A stretch of 64,000 nt of DNA. Source: Streptomyces albicerus. Its GTDB lineage: Bacteria > Actinomycetota > Actinomycetes > Streptomycetales > Streptomycetaceae. The DNA is taken from NCBI RefSeq assembly GCF_008905045.1, contig NZ_VWMY01000063.1, forward strand, positions 1 through 64,000. The letters run 5' to 3'. Positions 42,464 to 51,012 of this stretch are shown here, piece after piece. Both the position numbers and the translations under genes were made by a program. The stretch's first letter is position 1, and every line of letters starts with the position of its first letter. The notes below the pieces were generated by a model. That model saw only the letters and a program-made list of their open reading frames with translations. It had not been told where the DNA came from and did not search any database.

Positions 42464-42564
42464 TCTCGCCCCCGCCGCCCCTACCCGTCCCATCCCTGGG
42501 GGCTGCGCCCCCAGACCCCCGCTGTCGGCCTAGCGGCCTCGTCCTCAAACGCCGGACGGGCTGA
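42464..42564. repeat. Dispersed intergenic repeat, family B copy 2
   Basis: Nearly identical to 2991-3092. It includes CTGGGGGCTGCGCCCCCAG and ends in CTCAAACGCCGGACGGGCTGA. Here its end is extended by an inverted copy, which builds the terminator at 42543-42589. Confidence 0.8.
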
Positions 42565-42589
42565 AAATCAGCCCCTCCGGCGTTTGAGG
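42543..42589. terminator. Bidirectional terminator between pit and pstB
   Basis: CCTCAAACGCCGG (42543-42555) pairs perfectly with CCGGCGTTTGAGG (42577-42589), with GGGCTGA/TCAGCCC extending the stem inside. It lies between convergent pit and pstB. Confidence 0.8.
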
Positions 42590-42619
42590 TGCGGGGGTTC
42601 GGGGCGGGAGAAAGCCAAC

Positions 42620-42652
42620 GGGCCCACCCCCCGGGAGCCGGGAGGCGGGCCC
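42620..42652. terminator. Second hairpin downstream of pstB
   Basis: GGGCCCACCCCCCG pairs with CGGGAGGCGGGCCC (two mismatches, 5-base loop), 71 bases past the pstB stop. It likely ends the pst transcript. Confidence 0.6.
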
Positions 42653-42722
42653 TATTGGGCCCCGCGGTGGCACCGCCATGCAGCACCGCGAGGGGTCTTG
42701 GAGGACCGGAGAAACGGCGGGA

Positions 42723-43499
42723 TCAGCCGAAGCGGCCGGAGATGTAGTCCTCGGTCGCCTGGACGGACGGGTTGGAGAAGATCCGCTCCGTGTCGTCGAT
42801 CTCGATCAGCCGACCGGGCTGCCCGACAGCGGAGAGGTTGAAGAACGCCGTACGGTCCGACACACGGGCCGCCTGCTGCATGTTGTGCGTCACGATGACG
42901 ATCGTGAAGCGCTCCTTCAGCTCACCGATCAGGTCCTCGATCGCGAGGGTCGAGATCGGGTCGAGGGCCGAGCAGGGCTCGTCCATCAGCAGAACCTGCG
43001 GCTCGACGGCGATCGCACGGGCGATGCACAGACGCTGCTGCTGACCACCGGACAGCCCGGAGCCCGGCTTGTTCAGACGGTCCTTGACCTCGTTCCAGAG
43101 GTTGGCGCCCTTGAGCGACTTCTCGACGACATTGTTCAGCTCGGACTTCTTGTACTGACCGTTGAGCTTCAGCCCCGCCGCCACATTGTCGAAGATCGAC
43201 ATGGTCGGGAAGGGGTTCGGCCGCTGGAAGACCATGCCGATGGTGCGCCGCACGTTGACGGGGTCGACACCGTTCGCGTACAGGTCCTCGTCGTCGAGGA
43301 GCACCTTGCCCTCGACCCGCCCCCCGGGCGTGACCTCGTGCATGCGGTTGAGCGTGCGGAGGAACGTGGACTTGCCGCAGCCGGACGGGCCGATGAAGGC
43401 CGTCACCGAACGCGGCTCGACCGTCATCGAGATGTCTTCGATTGCCTTGTGGGCGCTGTAGTAAGCGGTCAGTCCGCTTACGTCGATTCGCTTGGCCAT
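42723..43499 (-). CDS. pstB: Phosphate ABC transporter ATPase PstB
   Basis: A 258-residue ATPase with the family-defining Walker A GPSGCGKST, the LSGGQQQRLCIARAIAVEP signature and LLMDEPCSALDP Walker B. It powers PstCA uptake of phosphate. Last gene of pstSCAB, 49 bases after pstA, with two hairpins behind it. Confidence 0.97.
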   Translation of the reverse strand: MAKRIDVSGLTAYYSAHKAIEDISMTVEPRSVTAFIGPSGCGKSTFLRTLNRMHEVTPGGRVEGKVLLDDEDLYANGVDPVNVRRTIGMVFQRPNPFPTMSIFDNVAAGLKLNGQYKKSELNNVVEKSLKGANLWNEVKDRLNKPGSGLSGGQQQRLCIARAIAVEPQVLLMDEPCSALDPISTLAIEDLIGELKERFTIVIVTHNMQQAARVSDRTAFFNLSAVGQPGRLIEIDDTERIFSNPSVQATEDYISGRFG

Positions 43500-43548
43500 G
43501 GGATCACTGCTTCTTTCGCGGGGTAAGTCTGGTCGCTGTATGGCCGCG

Positions 43549-44607
43549 TCAGCGACCGGTCTTCGGGGCCTTCCAGCGGGCGATGCCGCGGGCCGCGAGA
43601 TTGAGGATCATGACGATGATGATCAGGGTGAGCGCCGCGGCCCAGGCACGGTCGTAGGCCGCCGCGTTGCCCGCGCTGTTCGCGTACTGCTGGTAGATGT
43701 AGAGCGGCAGCGAGGCCTGAGCGCCTTCGAACGGGTTGTTGTTGATGAAGGCGCTGCCCCACACCAGCAGCAGGACCGGCGCGGTCTCACCGGCGATGCG
43801 CGCGACCGCGAGCATCACTCCGGTGGTGATACCACCGAGAGAGGTCGGCAGAACCACCTTGATGATGGTGCGCCACTTCGGGACACCCAGCGCGAGCGAG
43901 GCTTCGCGCAGCTCGTTCGGAATGAGCTTGAGCATCTCCTCCGTGGACCGGACCACGACCGGCATCATCAGGATCGCCAGGGCGAGCGAACCGGCGAACC
44001 CGAAGGGCTGCAGCTCCAGCTGGAGCATGATGGCCAGGATGAACAGACCCGCGACGATCGACGGGATGCCCGTCATGACGTCGACGAAGAAGGTGACCGA
44101 CTTGGCGAGCCTGCCCCGCCCGTACTCGACGAGGTAGATCGCGGTGAGCACACCGACCGGCACGGCCATCACCGTGGCGAGGCCGACCTGCTCCAGGGTG
44201 CCGATGATGGCGTGGTTGATGCCGCCGCCCGGCTCGGTGTCGGCGACCACGCCCATCGAGTGGCTCAGGAAGTAGCCGTCGAGCACCTTCACACCGCGGC
44301 TGATCGTCTCCCAAATGAGGGAGGCCAGCGGGATGACGGCGAGCAGGAAGGCGACCCAGACGAGGCTGGTCGCGACCCGGTCCTTGGCCTGCCGACTGCC
44401 CTCGACCTTGACGCCGAGCGCGTAGTTGACCAGCACGAAGAGCAGTGCGGCGATCAGGGCCCACTGGATCTTGCTGTCCAGGCCCGCGGCGGCGCTGATG
44501 CCGAGGCCCGCGCCCACGGAACCCAGGGCGACCGCCCACGGGGTCCAGCGGGGCAGCCTCGCGCCCTGCAGGGTGCTGGGGCGCTTGTCCATGACGACGT
44601 TGCTCAT
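43549..44607 (-). CDS. pstA: Phosphate ABC transporter permease PstA
   Basis: A 352-residue permease. An extra N-terminal pair of segments (SVGAGLGISAAAGLDSKIQWALIAALLFVLVNYAL) precedes the usual six-helix BPD domain with VVRSTEEMLKLIPNELREASLALGVPKWRTIIKVVLP, the EAA loop that contacts PstB. It overlaps pstC by 4 nt. An alternative start is MDKRPST at 44592. Confidence 0.96.
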   Translation of the reverse strand: MSNVVMDKRPSTLQGARLPRWTPWAVALGSVGAGLGISAAAGLDSKIQWALIAALLFVLVNYALGVKVEGSRQAKDRVATSLVWVAFLLAVIPLASLIWETISRGVKVLDGYFLSHSMGVVADTEPGGGINHAIIGTLEQVGLATVMAVPVGVLTAIYLVEYGRGRLAKSVTFFVDVMTGIPSIVAGLFILAIMLQLELQPFGFAGSLALAILMMPVVVRSTEEMLKLIPNELREASLALGVPKWRTIIKVVLPTSLGGITTGVMLAVARIAGETAPVLLLVWGSAFINNNPFEGAQASLPLYIYQQYANSAGNAAAYDRAWAAALTLIIIVMILNLAARGIARWKAPKTGR

Positions 44608-45608
44608 GCGTTGGCCCCCGAGTACTCCTTGCGGCGGGCGATGATCATGCGTGCCGCGCCGTTGACCAGCAGGGTGATGACGAACAGGACCAGACCGGAG
44701 GCGATCAGAGCGTCCCGGCCCGTCTCGGTGGCCTCACCGAACTTGCTGGCGATGTTCTGGGCGAAGGTGCCGCCGCCCCCGTCGAGCAGGCTGGCCTCGA
44801 TCAGGAAGTTCGGCGAGAGCACCGTGGCGACGGCCATCGTCTCGCCGAGCGCGCGGCCGAGGCCCAGCATCGAGGCGGAGATCACGCCGGAGCGGCCGAA
44901 GGGCAGCACTGACATGCGGATGACCTCCCAGCGCGTGGCGCCGAGGGCGAGCGCGGCTTCCTGGTGCATCTGCGGCGCCTGGCGGAAGACCTCGCGGCTC
45001 ACGTTCGTCACGATCGGCAGGATCATGATCGCGAGCAGGATGCCGACGGCGAACAGGGAGCGCGGCTCGAGGCCCTGCCAACTGAAGATGCCGGTCCAGC
45101 CGAGGTACGCGTCGAGCCAGCCGTACAGGCCCTTCAGGTTCGGTACGAGAACGAGGGCGCCCCAGAGGCCGTACACGATGGACGGGACGGCGGCCAGCAG
45201 GTCGATCACGTAGCTGATGAGGCCGCCGAGCCTGCGCGGGGCGTAGTGCGTGATGAACAGCGCGATGCCCACGGAGATCGGGACCGCGATCACCATGGCG
45301 ATGATCGAGGAGACGATCGTGCCGTAGGCGAGGACCGCGATGCCGAACCTCGGCGGGGTGGAGTTGGCCTCCCACTCGAAGGCGGTGAAGAAGTTGGCCT
45401 CGTCCGCGGAGATGGCGTCGATCGCACGGTAGGTGAGGAAGGCCGCGATCGCGGCCATGATCACCAGGAGGAGGATGCCCGAGCCGCGGGAGAGACCGAG
45501 GAAGATCCGGTCTCCGGGGCGGGTGGCGCCTCGTGCGGCGCGCTTCTGCTCGGCGGTCGGCGTGGTGGTGGGGGGCGGTACTGGTGCGTCTTGAGTAGAT
45601 ATGTCCAT
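44604..45608 (-). CDS. pstC: Phosphate ABC transporter permease PstC
   Basis: A 334-residue permease with six or seven membrane segments and the EAA-type loop SREVFRQAPQMHQEAALALGATRWEVIRMSVLP. The N terminus (MDISTQDAPVPPPTTTPTAE) is a disordered cytoplasmic tail. It is 108 bases downstream of pstS and overlaps pstA. It forms the channel with PstA. Confidence 0.96.
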   Translation of the reverse strand: MDISTQDAPVPPPTTTPTAEQKRAARGATRPGDRIFLGLSRGSGILLLVIMAAIAAFLTYRAIDAISADEANFFTAFEWEANSTPPRFGIAVLAYGTIVSSIIAMVIAVPISVGIALFITHYAPRRLGGLISYVIDLLAAVPSIVYGLWGALVLVPNLKGLYGWLDAYLGWTGIFSWQGLEPRSLFAVGILLAIMILPIVTNVSREVFRQAPQMHQEAALALGATRWEVIRMSVLPFGRSGVISASMLGLGRALGETMAVATVLSPNFLIEASLLDGGGGTFAQNIASKFGEATETGRDALIASGLVLFVITLLVNGAARMIIARRKEYSGANA

Positions 45609-45716
45609 GGAGTTCTCCGGTCTGCGGAGCCCCTTGGGGTGGAGGGCTCCAGGCGGCGGTGCACCGGACGGTGCGGCCCGCTTCCGGTTTCACCGGGGGC
45701 GGGCCGCACACTCAGG

Positions 45717-46838
45717 TCAGCTCAGGCCGGCGACGGTCGTGCGGACCTTGGTGATGATCTCTTCGGGCATGGGGGCGTAGCTGGCGTCCTTCAGGATCGC
45801 CTGGCCCTCCTCGCTCGTGACGTAGTTGAGGAAGGACTTGGTGGCGGCGAGGGTCTCCGCCTTGTTGCCCTTCTCGCACACGATCTCGTACGTGACGAGG
45901 GTGATCGGGTAGGCCCCGTCCGTCTTCGGCTCGTAGTTCAGCTCGAGGGCGAGGTCGTTGCCCTCGCCGACGACCTTGGCCTCGCCGATCGCCTTGGTGG
46001 CGTTGTCGACGGTGGCCTCGGCCGGCTCGGCGGCCGCGGTCTTGATCTTGACCGTCTGGGCGTCCTTGGCGTACGAGAGCTCCATGTAGGAGATCGCGCC
46101 GGCGGTCTGGCTCACCTGCTGGGCGAGACCGGAGGAGCCGTTGGCGGACTGGCCGCCCTTGGCCTCCCACGCCTTGCCGCCCTCGTACTTCCAGTTCTCG
46201 GGGGCCGCGGCCTTCAGGTACTTGGTGAAGTTGTCCGTGGTGCCGGAGTCGTCCGAGCGGTGGAACGTCTGGATCTTGGTGCTGGGAAGCTTCGCCTCCG
46301 GGTTCAGCTTCGCGATCGCCTCGTCGTTCCAGGTCTTGATCTCGTCGTTGAAGATCATGGCCAGGGTCTTGGCGTCCAGCACCAGGCCGTCCACACCCGG
46401 CAGGTTGTAGGAGACCGCGATCGGGCCGCCGACCGCGGGCAGGTCGATCGCCTGGCTGTCCTTGCAGACTTCCTTGGACTTGGCGATCTCCTCGGCGTCC
46501 AGCGGGGAGTCGGAGCCGGCGAACGCGGTCTGGCCCTGGAGGAAGTTGGTGATGCCGGCGCCGGAGCCGTTCGGGTTGTAGTTGATCCGAACGTCCTTGC
46601 AGGAGGCCGTGTACGCCTTCACCCAGGCGTCCACCGCGTTCTTCTGCGCGGAGGAGCCGGCGGCCAGCAGTTCGCCCTTGGCGTCGTCACACTTGATGGC
46701 GCTGTTGGCGGCAGTGCTCTCGCCGTTGCCGGTGTCGCCGGTGTCGTCGGAGCCGCACGCCGTCAGCGCCAGGGCGCCGGTGACGGCGACAGCACCGAGC
46801 GAAAGGGCGCGAAGCCGGTTCTTGCGCTGAAGCTTCAC
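45717..46838 (-). CDS. pstS: Phosphate-binding lipoprotein PstS
   Basis: A 373-residue periplasmic-type binding protein. The GTG at 46838 is chosen: GGAAGGAA precedes it, and the lipoprotein signal follows (KLQRKNRLRALSLGAVAVTGALALTAC, Cys28). The phosphate-binding elements are LLAAGSSAQKNAVDAW, FAGSDSPLD and HRSDDSGTTDNFTKYL. It is the high-affinity phosphate receptor of pstSCAB. A four-unit PHO box lies 162 bases upstream, so PhoP control is expected. Confidence 0.96.
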   Translation of the reverse strand: MKLQRKNRLRALSLGAVAVTGALALTACGSDDTGDTGNGESTAANSAIKCDDAKGELLAAGSSAQKNAVDAWVKAYTASCKDVRINYNPNGSGAGITNFLQGQTAFAGSDSPLDAEEIAKSKEVCKDSQAIDLPAVGGPIAVSYNLPGVDGLVLDAKTLAMIFNDEIKTWNDEAIAKLNPEAKLPSTKIQTFHRSDDSGTTDNFTKYLKAAAPENWKYEGGKAWEAKGGQSANGSSGLAQQVSQTAGAISYMELSYAKDAQTVKIKTAAAEPAEATVDNATKAIGEAKVVGEGNDLALELNYEPKTDGAYPITLVTYEIVCEKGNKAETLAATKSFLNYVTSEEGQAILKDASYAPMPEEIITKVRTTVAGLS

Positions 46839-46999
46839 TTTCGGGAGTTCCTTCCAGGAGCCGCCGTCTGCTGGCGGCGTGCGAGGTCGTGGTGCAGCCT
46901 CTCGTCCGCACGAGACTGCCGTCGTACTGTCTTCATCGAGTGGCACGTGGGCGCGCTTCCGCTCGCACCACGCACCGGGTAAGGCCGAAATTAGGCAGA

Positions 47000-47043
47000 T
47001 CAGGTGAAGCGGCCAATGGCCGTGAGTGAACGGAAGGTGAACC
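47000..47043 (-). promoter_or_regulatory. PHO box: four 11-base direct repeat units
   Basis: On the minus strand: GGTTCACCTTC, CGTTCACTCAC, GGCCATTGGCC, GCTTCACCTGA. Three of four units match the G(G/T)TTCACC-type PhoP repeat and the third is degenerate. A TAATTT (46988-46993) just downstream could be the -10. Actinobacterial PhoP-P binds such repeats, so this is the phosphate-starvation switch of pstSCAB. Confidence 0.85.
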
Positions 47044-47379
47044 CCTGCCGTCAGTGCGGTGAGGTCACGGAATGCTCACGGGGAGAACACGCGAGGGTCC
47101 CGAAGAGCGGAAGCGCGTCCTTCGAATCCTCCACCCACCTTTCCCCACCTTTCGCCGATTCCGCTTCCGACCTACTCGCCCCGGCTCGGGCCGACCCACC
47201 CTTGGCCGAAATCCGACGGTAGCCCAGGCGCCCCATAGGGGCGCGGGGAACTGCGCGACCAGCCCCGACGAACCCGCACCCACCCGACAACGGCCGGAAC
47301 TCCTGCCTTAAACAGAGCCCGCACTGGAACCCGCCGGAACCGAAGCCCGTCTCGTTCCCTGGAACAAGGGGAGGCGCAC
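47044..47379. other. Spacer between pstS promoter and FAD oxidoreductase gene
   Basis: 336 bases between the PHO box and the lipoprotein gene at 47380. It holds one family A repeat (47228-47284) and the presumed promoter of the FAD oxidoreductase (start preceded by GGGGAGG). Apart from these I see no gene. Confidence 0.4.
47228..47284. repeat. Dispersed intergenic repeat, family A
   Basis: Hairpin GCGCCCC-ATA-GGGGCGC (47228-47244) followed by GGGGAACTGCGCGACCAGCC and ACCCGCACCCAC. It has the same orientation as the copies at 40159 and 48973. Confidence 0.75.
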
Positions 47380-48933
47380 ATGCAACGGCGTACGTTCATA
47401 GGCGGCGCCGCCGCACTGGCGGCGACGACGGCGACGGCCGCGTGCACGGGCGGCTCCGGCCCGGGATCCGGCGGCGGCGGGCCCCGTACGTCCGGTACGC
47501 CGCTCAAGCCGACCGGCGCCTCCGCCGCGGCGGACTGGAAGGCCCTGGCCAAGGACCTCGACGGCCCTCTGAGCCGCCCGGGCGACGCGAGCTGGGCGGC
47601 GGCCCGCCAGCTCTACAACACCCGCTTCGACGCACTCAGGCCGACGGCAGTCGCGTATGTCTCCCACGCCGACGACATCCGTACGGCACTCTCGTACGCC
47701 CGCTCCCACGACATCCGCGTAGCGATCCGCAACGGCGGCCACTCGTACGCCGGCTGGTCCTCGGGCAACGGCCGCCTGATCGTCGACGTGTCGAAGCTCT
47801 CCAAGGTCCGGGCGTCCGGCAACGAGGCCGTGGTCGGCGCGGGCGCGAAGCTGATCGACGTCTACCGTGCGCTCGCCGCGAAGGGCGTCACGATTCCGGC
47901 GGGCTCCTGCCCGACGGTGGGCGTCTCGGGCCTGACGCTGGGCGGCGGCCACGGCGTGGTGTCCCGTGCCTACGGCCTGACCTGCGACAGCCTCACGCAG
48001 GCGACGCTGATCACGGCCGACGGCAAGCAGCTCACCGCGAGCCCGACCGAGAACAAGGACCTGTTCTGGGCCCTGCGCGGCGCGGGCAACGGCAACTTCG
48101 GCGTCGTCACCGAACTCCGCTTCAAGACGCATCCCGCGCCGCAGGGCGTCTCGGCGTTCATGTCCTGGCCGTGGTCCAGGGCCGCCGCCGTCATCAGCGC
48201 CTGGCAGGAGTGGGGCCCCGACCAGCCCGACGAGATCTGGTCCTCCTGCCATTTCGCGAACGCGGCCGGCGGCACGCCCACCATCTCCGTCTCCGCGTTC
48301 TCCCTCGGCACGTACGGCGAACTCCAGAACGCCGTCGACCGCCTCGCCACCCGCATCGGCGCCTCCGCCCGCAGCGTCTCCCTCAAGCGCCGCTCCTACG
48401 AGGAGTCGATGGAGGTGTACGCGGGCTGCTCGACCTTCCCGACCGACGCCCAGTGCCACCTCCCCGGCCCGACACCGGGCCGCTCCCCCGAGGGCGCACT
48501 CGGCCGCGAGACATACGCGGCCCGCTCGGACTTCTTCGACCGCTCGATCGGGGCGGCGGGCATCCAGACCCTGCTGTCCCAGATCACCGCGGTCCGTGGC
48601 GGCACAGGCAGCATCGCCCTGACAGCCCTCGGCGGCGCGATCAACCGAGTCGACCCCACGGCAACGGCCTTCGTCCACCGCCGGTCCCGCATGCTGGCCC
48701 AGTACATCGCGGCCTGGCGCCCGGGCACCTCGGGCGCGACGTCCGAGTCCTGGCTGACGCAGACCCACACAGCGATGAGGCCGCACGCCTCGGGCGCGGC
48801 CTACCAGAACTACACAGACCCCACTCTCACAAACTGGCGAGAGGCCTACTACGGCTCAGCGGCACCCCGCCTGAAGACCCTGAAGACGAAGTACGACCCG
48901 AGCGGCTTCTTCAAGTTCCCACAGGCGCTCTAG
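47380..48933 (+). CDS. Tat-exported FAD-binding oxidoreductase lipoprotein
   Basis: A 517-residue FAD-dependent oxidase of the BBE/PCMH family. The N terminus has QRRTFIGGAAALAATTATAAC, a twin-Arg signal with a lipobox-like Cys (about 22). The FAD domain has IRNGGHSYAGWS (His for a covalent flavin link) and GSCPTVGVSGLTLGGGHG (Cys for a second link), so bicovalent flavin is likely. The C-terminal BBE segment is YQNYTDPTLTNWREAYYGSAAPRL. Relatives oxidise sugars, alkaloids or polyketides; the substrate is unknown. Confidence 0.92.
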   Translation: MQRRTFIGGAAALAATTATAACTGGSGPGSGGGGPRTSGTPLKPTGASAAADWKALAKDLDGPLSRPGDASWAAARQLYNTRFDALRPTAVAYVSHADDIRTALSYARSHDIRVAIRNGGHSYAGWSSGNGRLIVDVSKLSKVRASGNEAVVGAGAKLIDVYRALAAKGVTIPAGSCPTVGVSGLTLGGGHGVVSRAYGLTCDSLTQATLITADGKQLTASPTENKDLFWALRGAGNGNFGVVTELRFKTHPAPQGVSAFMSWPWSRAAAVISAWQEWGPDQPDEIWSSCHFANAAGGTPTISVSAFSLGTYGELQNAVDRLATRIGASARSVSLKRRSYEESMEVYAGCSTFPTDAQCHLPGPTPGRSPEGALGRETYAARSDFFDRSIGAAGIQTLLSQITAVRGGTGSIALTALGGAINRVDPTATAFVHRRSRMLAQYIAAWRPGTSGATSESWLTQTHTAMRPHASGAAYQNYTDPTLTNWREAYYGSAAPRLKTLKTKYDPSGFFKFPQAL

Positions 48934-48972
48934 CCACGACTCCGCATGACACCTTCGGGCTCAGCGGCCTGG

Positions 48973-49030
48973 GGAGCCCCTTTAGGGGCGCGGGGAACTG
49001 CGCGATCAGCCCCCACCAACCCGCACCCGG
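48973..49030. repeat. Dispersed intergenic repeat, family A
   Basis: AGCCCCTTTAGGGGCGCGGGG then AACTGCGCGATCAGCCCCCACC and AACCCGCACC. It is in the convergent gap between the FAD oxidoreductase and the PAP2 phosphatase, where it may terminate both. Confidence 0.75.
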
Positions 49031-49054
49031 CAACGAACGCCAGAAGCCCCTTGC

Positions 49055-49756
49055 CTACGCCGCCAGGTCCCGCTCCTCCACCTCGGCCTCACTCAGGGCC
49101 CCGGGAATCACTTTTCCCTGCTCCCCGGCGGAGCCTCCCGCCCGGATCAACCACCCAACCCGAGGCGACCTCTCCACCGCCGCCACAACAGGCGTCAGCA
49201 AAGCCGTGGCAAGCGGCGAAAGCAGCAGCACAACCGCGGTCCCCAGGGCAAACCCACCGATCACGTCGGTCGGATAGTGCACGCCCATATAAACCCGGCA
49301 GAACCCTTCAAGCAGCCCGATCCCTATCCCCACAAGCCCGAACTTCCGATGCGCGACAAAAAGCCCGACCCCCATGGCCATGGTGAGAGTCGCGTGATCG
49401 CTGACAAACGAGTAATCGGTCTTGCCGCCGACAAGAACATCGAGCCCGTCATGGTCGACAAAAGGCCGAGGCCGCTCCACAAAGCCCCGTATCGGCACAT
49501 TCACGAGTACGGCGATCCCGGCGGCAAGCGGCGCCCACACCAACGCGGCCACGGAGGAGGCGGCACTCTCCCCGCCCTTCCGCCGCACAGCGAGCCAGCA
49601 CCAGAGCACTAGCAGCACCATGGCGAGCAGGAGCCCCCACTCACCCACGAACTCCATGACGCGGTCGAACCAGCGCGGCGCGTCTTTGGCGAGACCATTG
49701 ATGTCGTACAGCAGGTCGACGTCAGGGTTCGATCCGGATTCGGCGAGACCAGCCAT
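49055..49756 (-). CDS. PAP2-family membrane phosphatase
   Basis: A 233-residue membrane protein with about five segments. The phosphatase motifs are ERPRPF (KxxxxxxRP region), YSFVSDHATLTMAMG (PSGH-type) and CRVYMGVHYPTDVIGG (SRxxxxxHxxxD). It probably dephosphorylates a lipid phosphate, such as phosphatidate or undecaprenyl pyrophosphate, at the outer face of the membrane. The start MAGLAESG is preferred; an upstream in-frame ATG at 49795 adds 13 acidic residues. Confidence 0.92.
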   Translation of the reverse strand: MAGLAESGSNPDVDLLYDINGLAKDAPRWFDRVMEFVGEWGLLLAMVLLVLWCWLAVRRKGGESAASSVAALVWAPLAAGIAVLVNVPIRGFVERPRPFVDHDGLDVLVGGKTDYSFVSDHATLTMAMGVGLFVAHRKFGLVGIGIGLLEGFCRVYMGVHYPTDVIGGFALGTAVVLLLSPLATALLTPVVAAVERSPRVGWLIRAGGSAGEQGKVIPGALSEAEVEERDLAA

Positions 49757-49938
49757 GGTGCCTTCGGCCCCTTCGTCGTCATCTTCCCGGCGCACCTCCG
49801 GTGCGCCGCGCCATCAACCCCCGTCGTCGGCTACGTCATCAGGAACGCACACTCCCCTTCAGTACGTTCCACCCTCCACCGAATGATCACTCAGACGTTA
49901 TCGAAGAGAGATACATCGCCGCAGCTCAGGGGAGGGTT

Positions 49939-50940
49939 TCACACAGAGGTAGGCAATGCTTTCGCGCCATCTTCGGTGACCCGGGTCGCCCCGAAGTAGT
50001 CGGGTGTGTCGATCGGGTCGAACCGGATCACGGCCCCCGGCCGAGGCGCGTCGATCATGTACCCGCCGCCCACGTAGATGCCCACGTGCCGGATGGCCCG
50101 GGAGTTGGTGAGGTCGTCCGAGAAGAACACCAGATCCCCCGGCAGCAGCTCGTCGCGCTTGGGGTGCGGCCCGGCGTTGTACTGGTCGTTGGCCACGCGC
50201 GGCAGCTTGATCCCGACGCTCTCGTACGCGGCCTTGGTCAGCCCCGAGCAGTCGAAGCGTCCTCCCTGGTCAGCGGTACCGTTCCCGCCCCAGAGATAGA
50301 GCGTCCCGAGCTTCTTCTGCGCGTAGTAGATCGCGCCGGCGGCCTGCTGCGAGGGCTGCACACGACCGACCGGAGCGGCGAAGCTGTCCTCCAGCGTCGT
50401 GATCGTCTTCACGTAGTTCTGGGTTTCCTTGTACGGCGGCACGCCCCCGTATTTGATGACGGCGTACGCCCCCGCGTTGTACGCGGCGAGCATGTTCTTC
50501 GTCGGGTCTCCGGGCGCGTCCTTCACGTACTTCGCGAGCGTGCAGTCGTACTTCGCGGCCGATGGAATCGCGTCATTCGGGTCCCATACGTCGCGGTCGC
50601 CGTCCCCGTCGCCGTCGATTCCGTGCGTGGCCCACGTTCCCGGGATGAATTGCGCTATCCCCTGCGCGGCGGCCGGACTCTTGGCGTTGGGATTGAACCC
50701 GCTCTCCTGATACAGCTGCGCGGCGAGAAGTGCCGGATTAATGGCGCTGCACAGATTGCCCCACTTCTGCACGAGCGGCTGATACGCCGCGGGTACGGCC
50801 CCTTTGGCCAGGCCACGGGCCCCCTGCCCCACGCCGTTGGCGAGGTTCCCGGCGGTCATGTAGACCCCGACGACCAGCAGCATGACGAAGCTGAGCCCCG
50901 CCCCCACCGCGACGGTCGCCACGATCCACGCCTTACGCAC
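49939..50940 (-). CDS. Lytic transglycosylase - NlpC/P60 cell-wall hydrolase
   Basis: A 333-residue envelope protein. An N-terminal membrane segment (about 5-27) is followed by a lytic transglycosylase domain (about 60-175: INPALLAAQLYQESGFNP, AAQGIAQFIPGTW) and an NlpC/P60 peptidase (about 205-325: GGRFDCSGLTKAAY with the nucleophile Cys, RHVGIYVG with the His). It can cut both glycan strands and peptide stems. It resembles the VirB1-type hydrolases of conjugation systems, and a T4SS-like operon starts 4 kb away, though on the other strand. GTG at 50940 with GAGGGG is preferred over TTG at 50946. Confidence 0.93.
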   Translation of the reverse strand: MRKAWIVATVAVGAGLSFVMLLVVGVYMTAGNLANGVGQGARGLAKGAVPAAYQPLVQKWGNLCSAINPALLAAQLYQESGFNPNAKSPAAAQGIAQFIPGTWATHGIDGDGDGDRDVWDPNDAIPSAAKYDCTLAKYVKDAPGDPTKNMLAAYNAGAYAVIKYGGVPPYKETQNYVKTITTLEDSFAAPVGRVQPSQQAAGAIYYAQKKLGTLYLWGGNGTADQGGRFDCSGLTKAAYESVGIKLPRVANDQYNAGPHPKRDELLPGDLVFFSDDLTNSRAIRHVGIYVGGGYMIDAPRPGAVIRFDPIDTPDYFGATRVTEDGAKALPTSV

Positions 50941-51012
50941 CGTCAACCGCCCCTCGCCGCACGGTAGTCCGCCGAGCGTCAGTGTAGAGGCGCCCGCCCC
51001 GCCACGGAATGA

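Noticed and set aside
42451..42722. Mobile element at the family B repeat between pit and pstB
   Set aside because: No transposase, no terminal inverted repeats with target duplication; the structure is explained by a repeat with hairpins.
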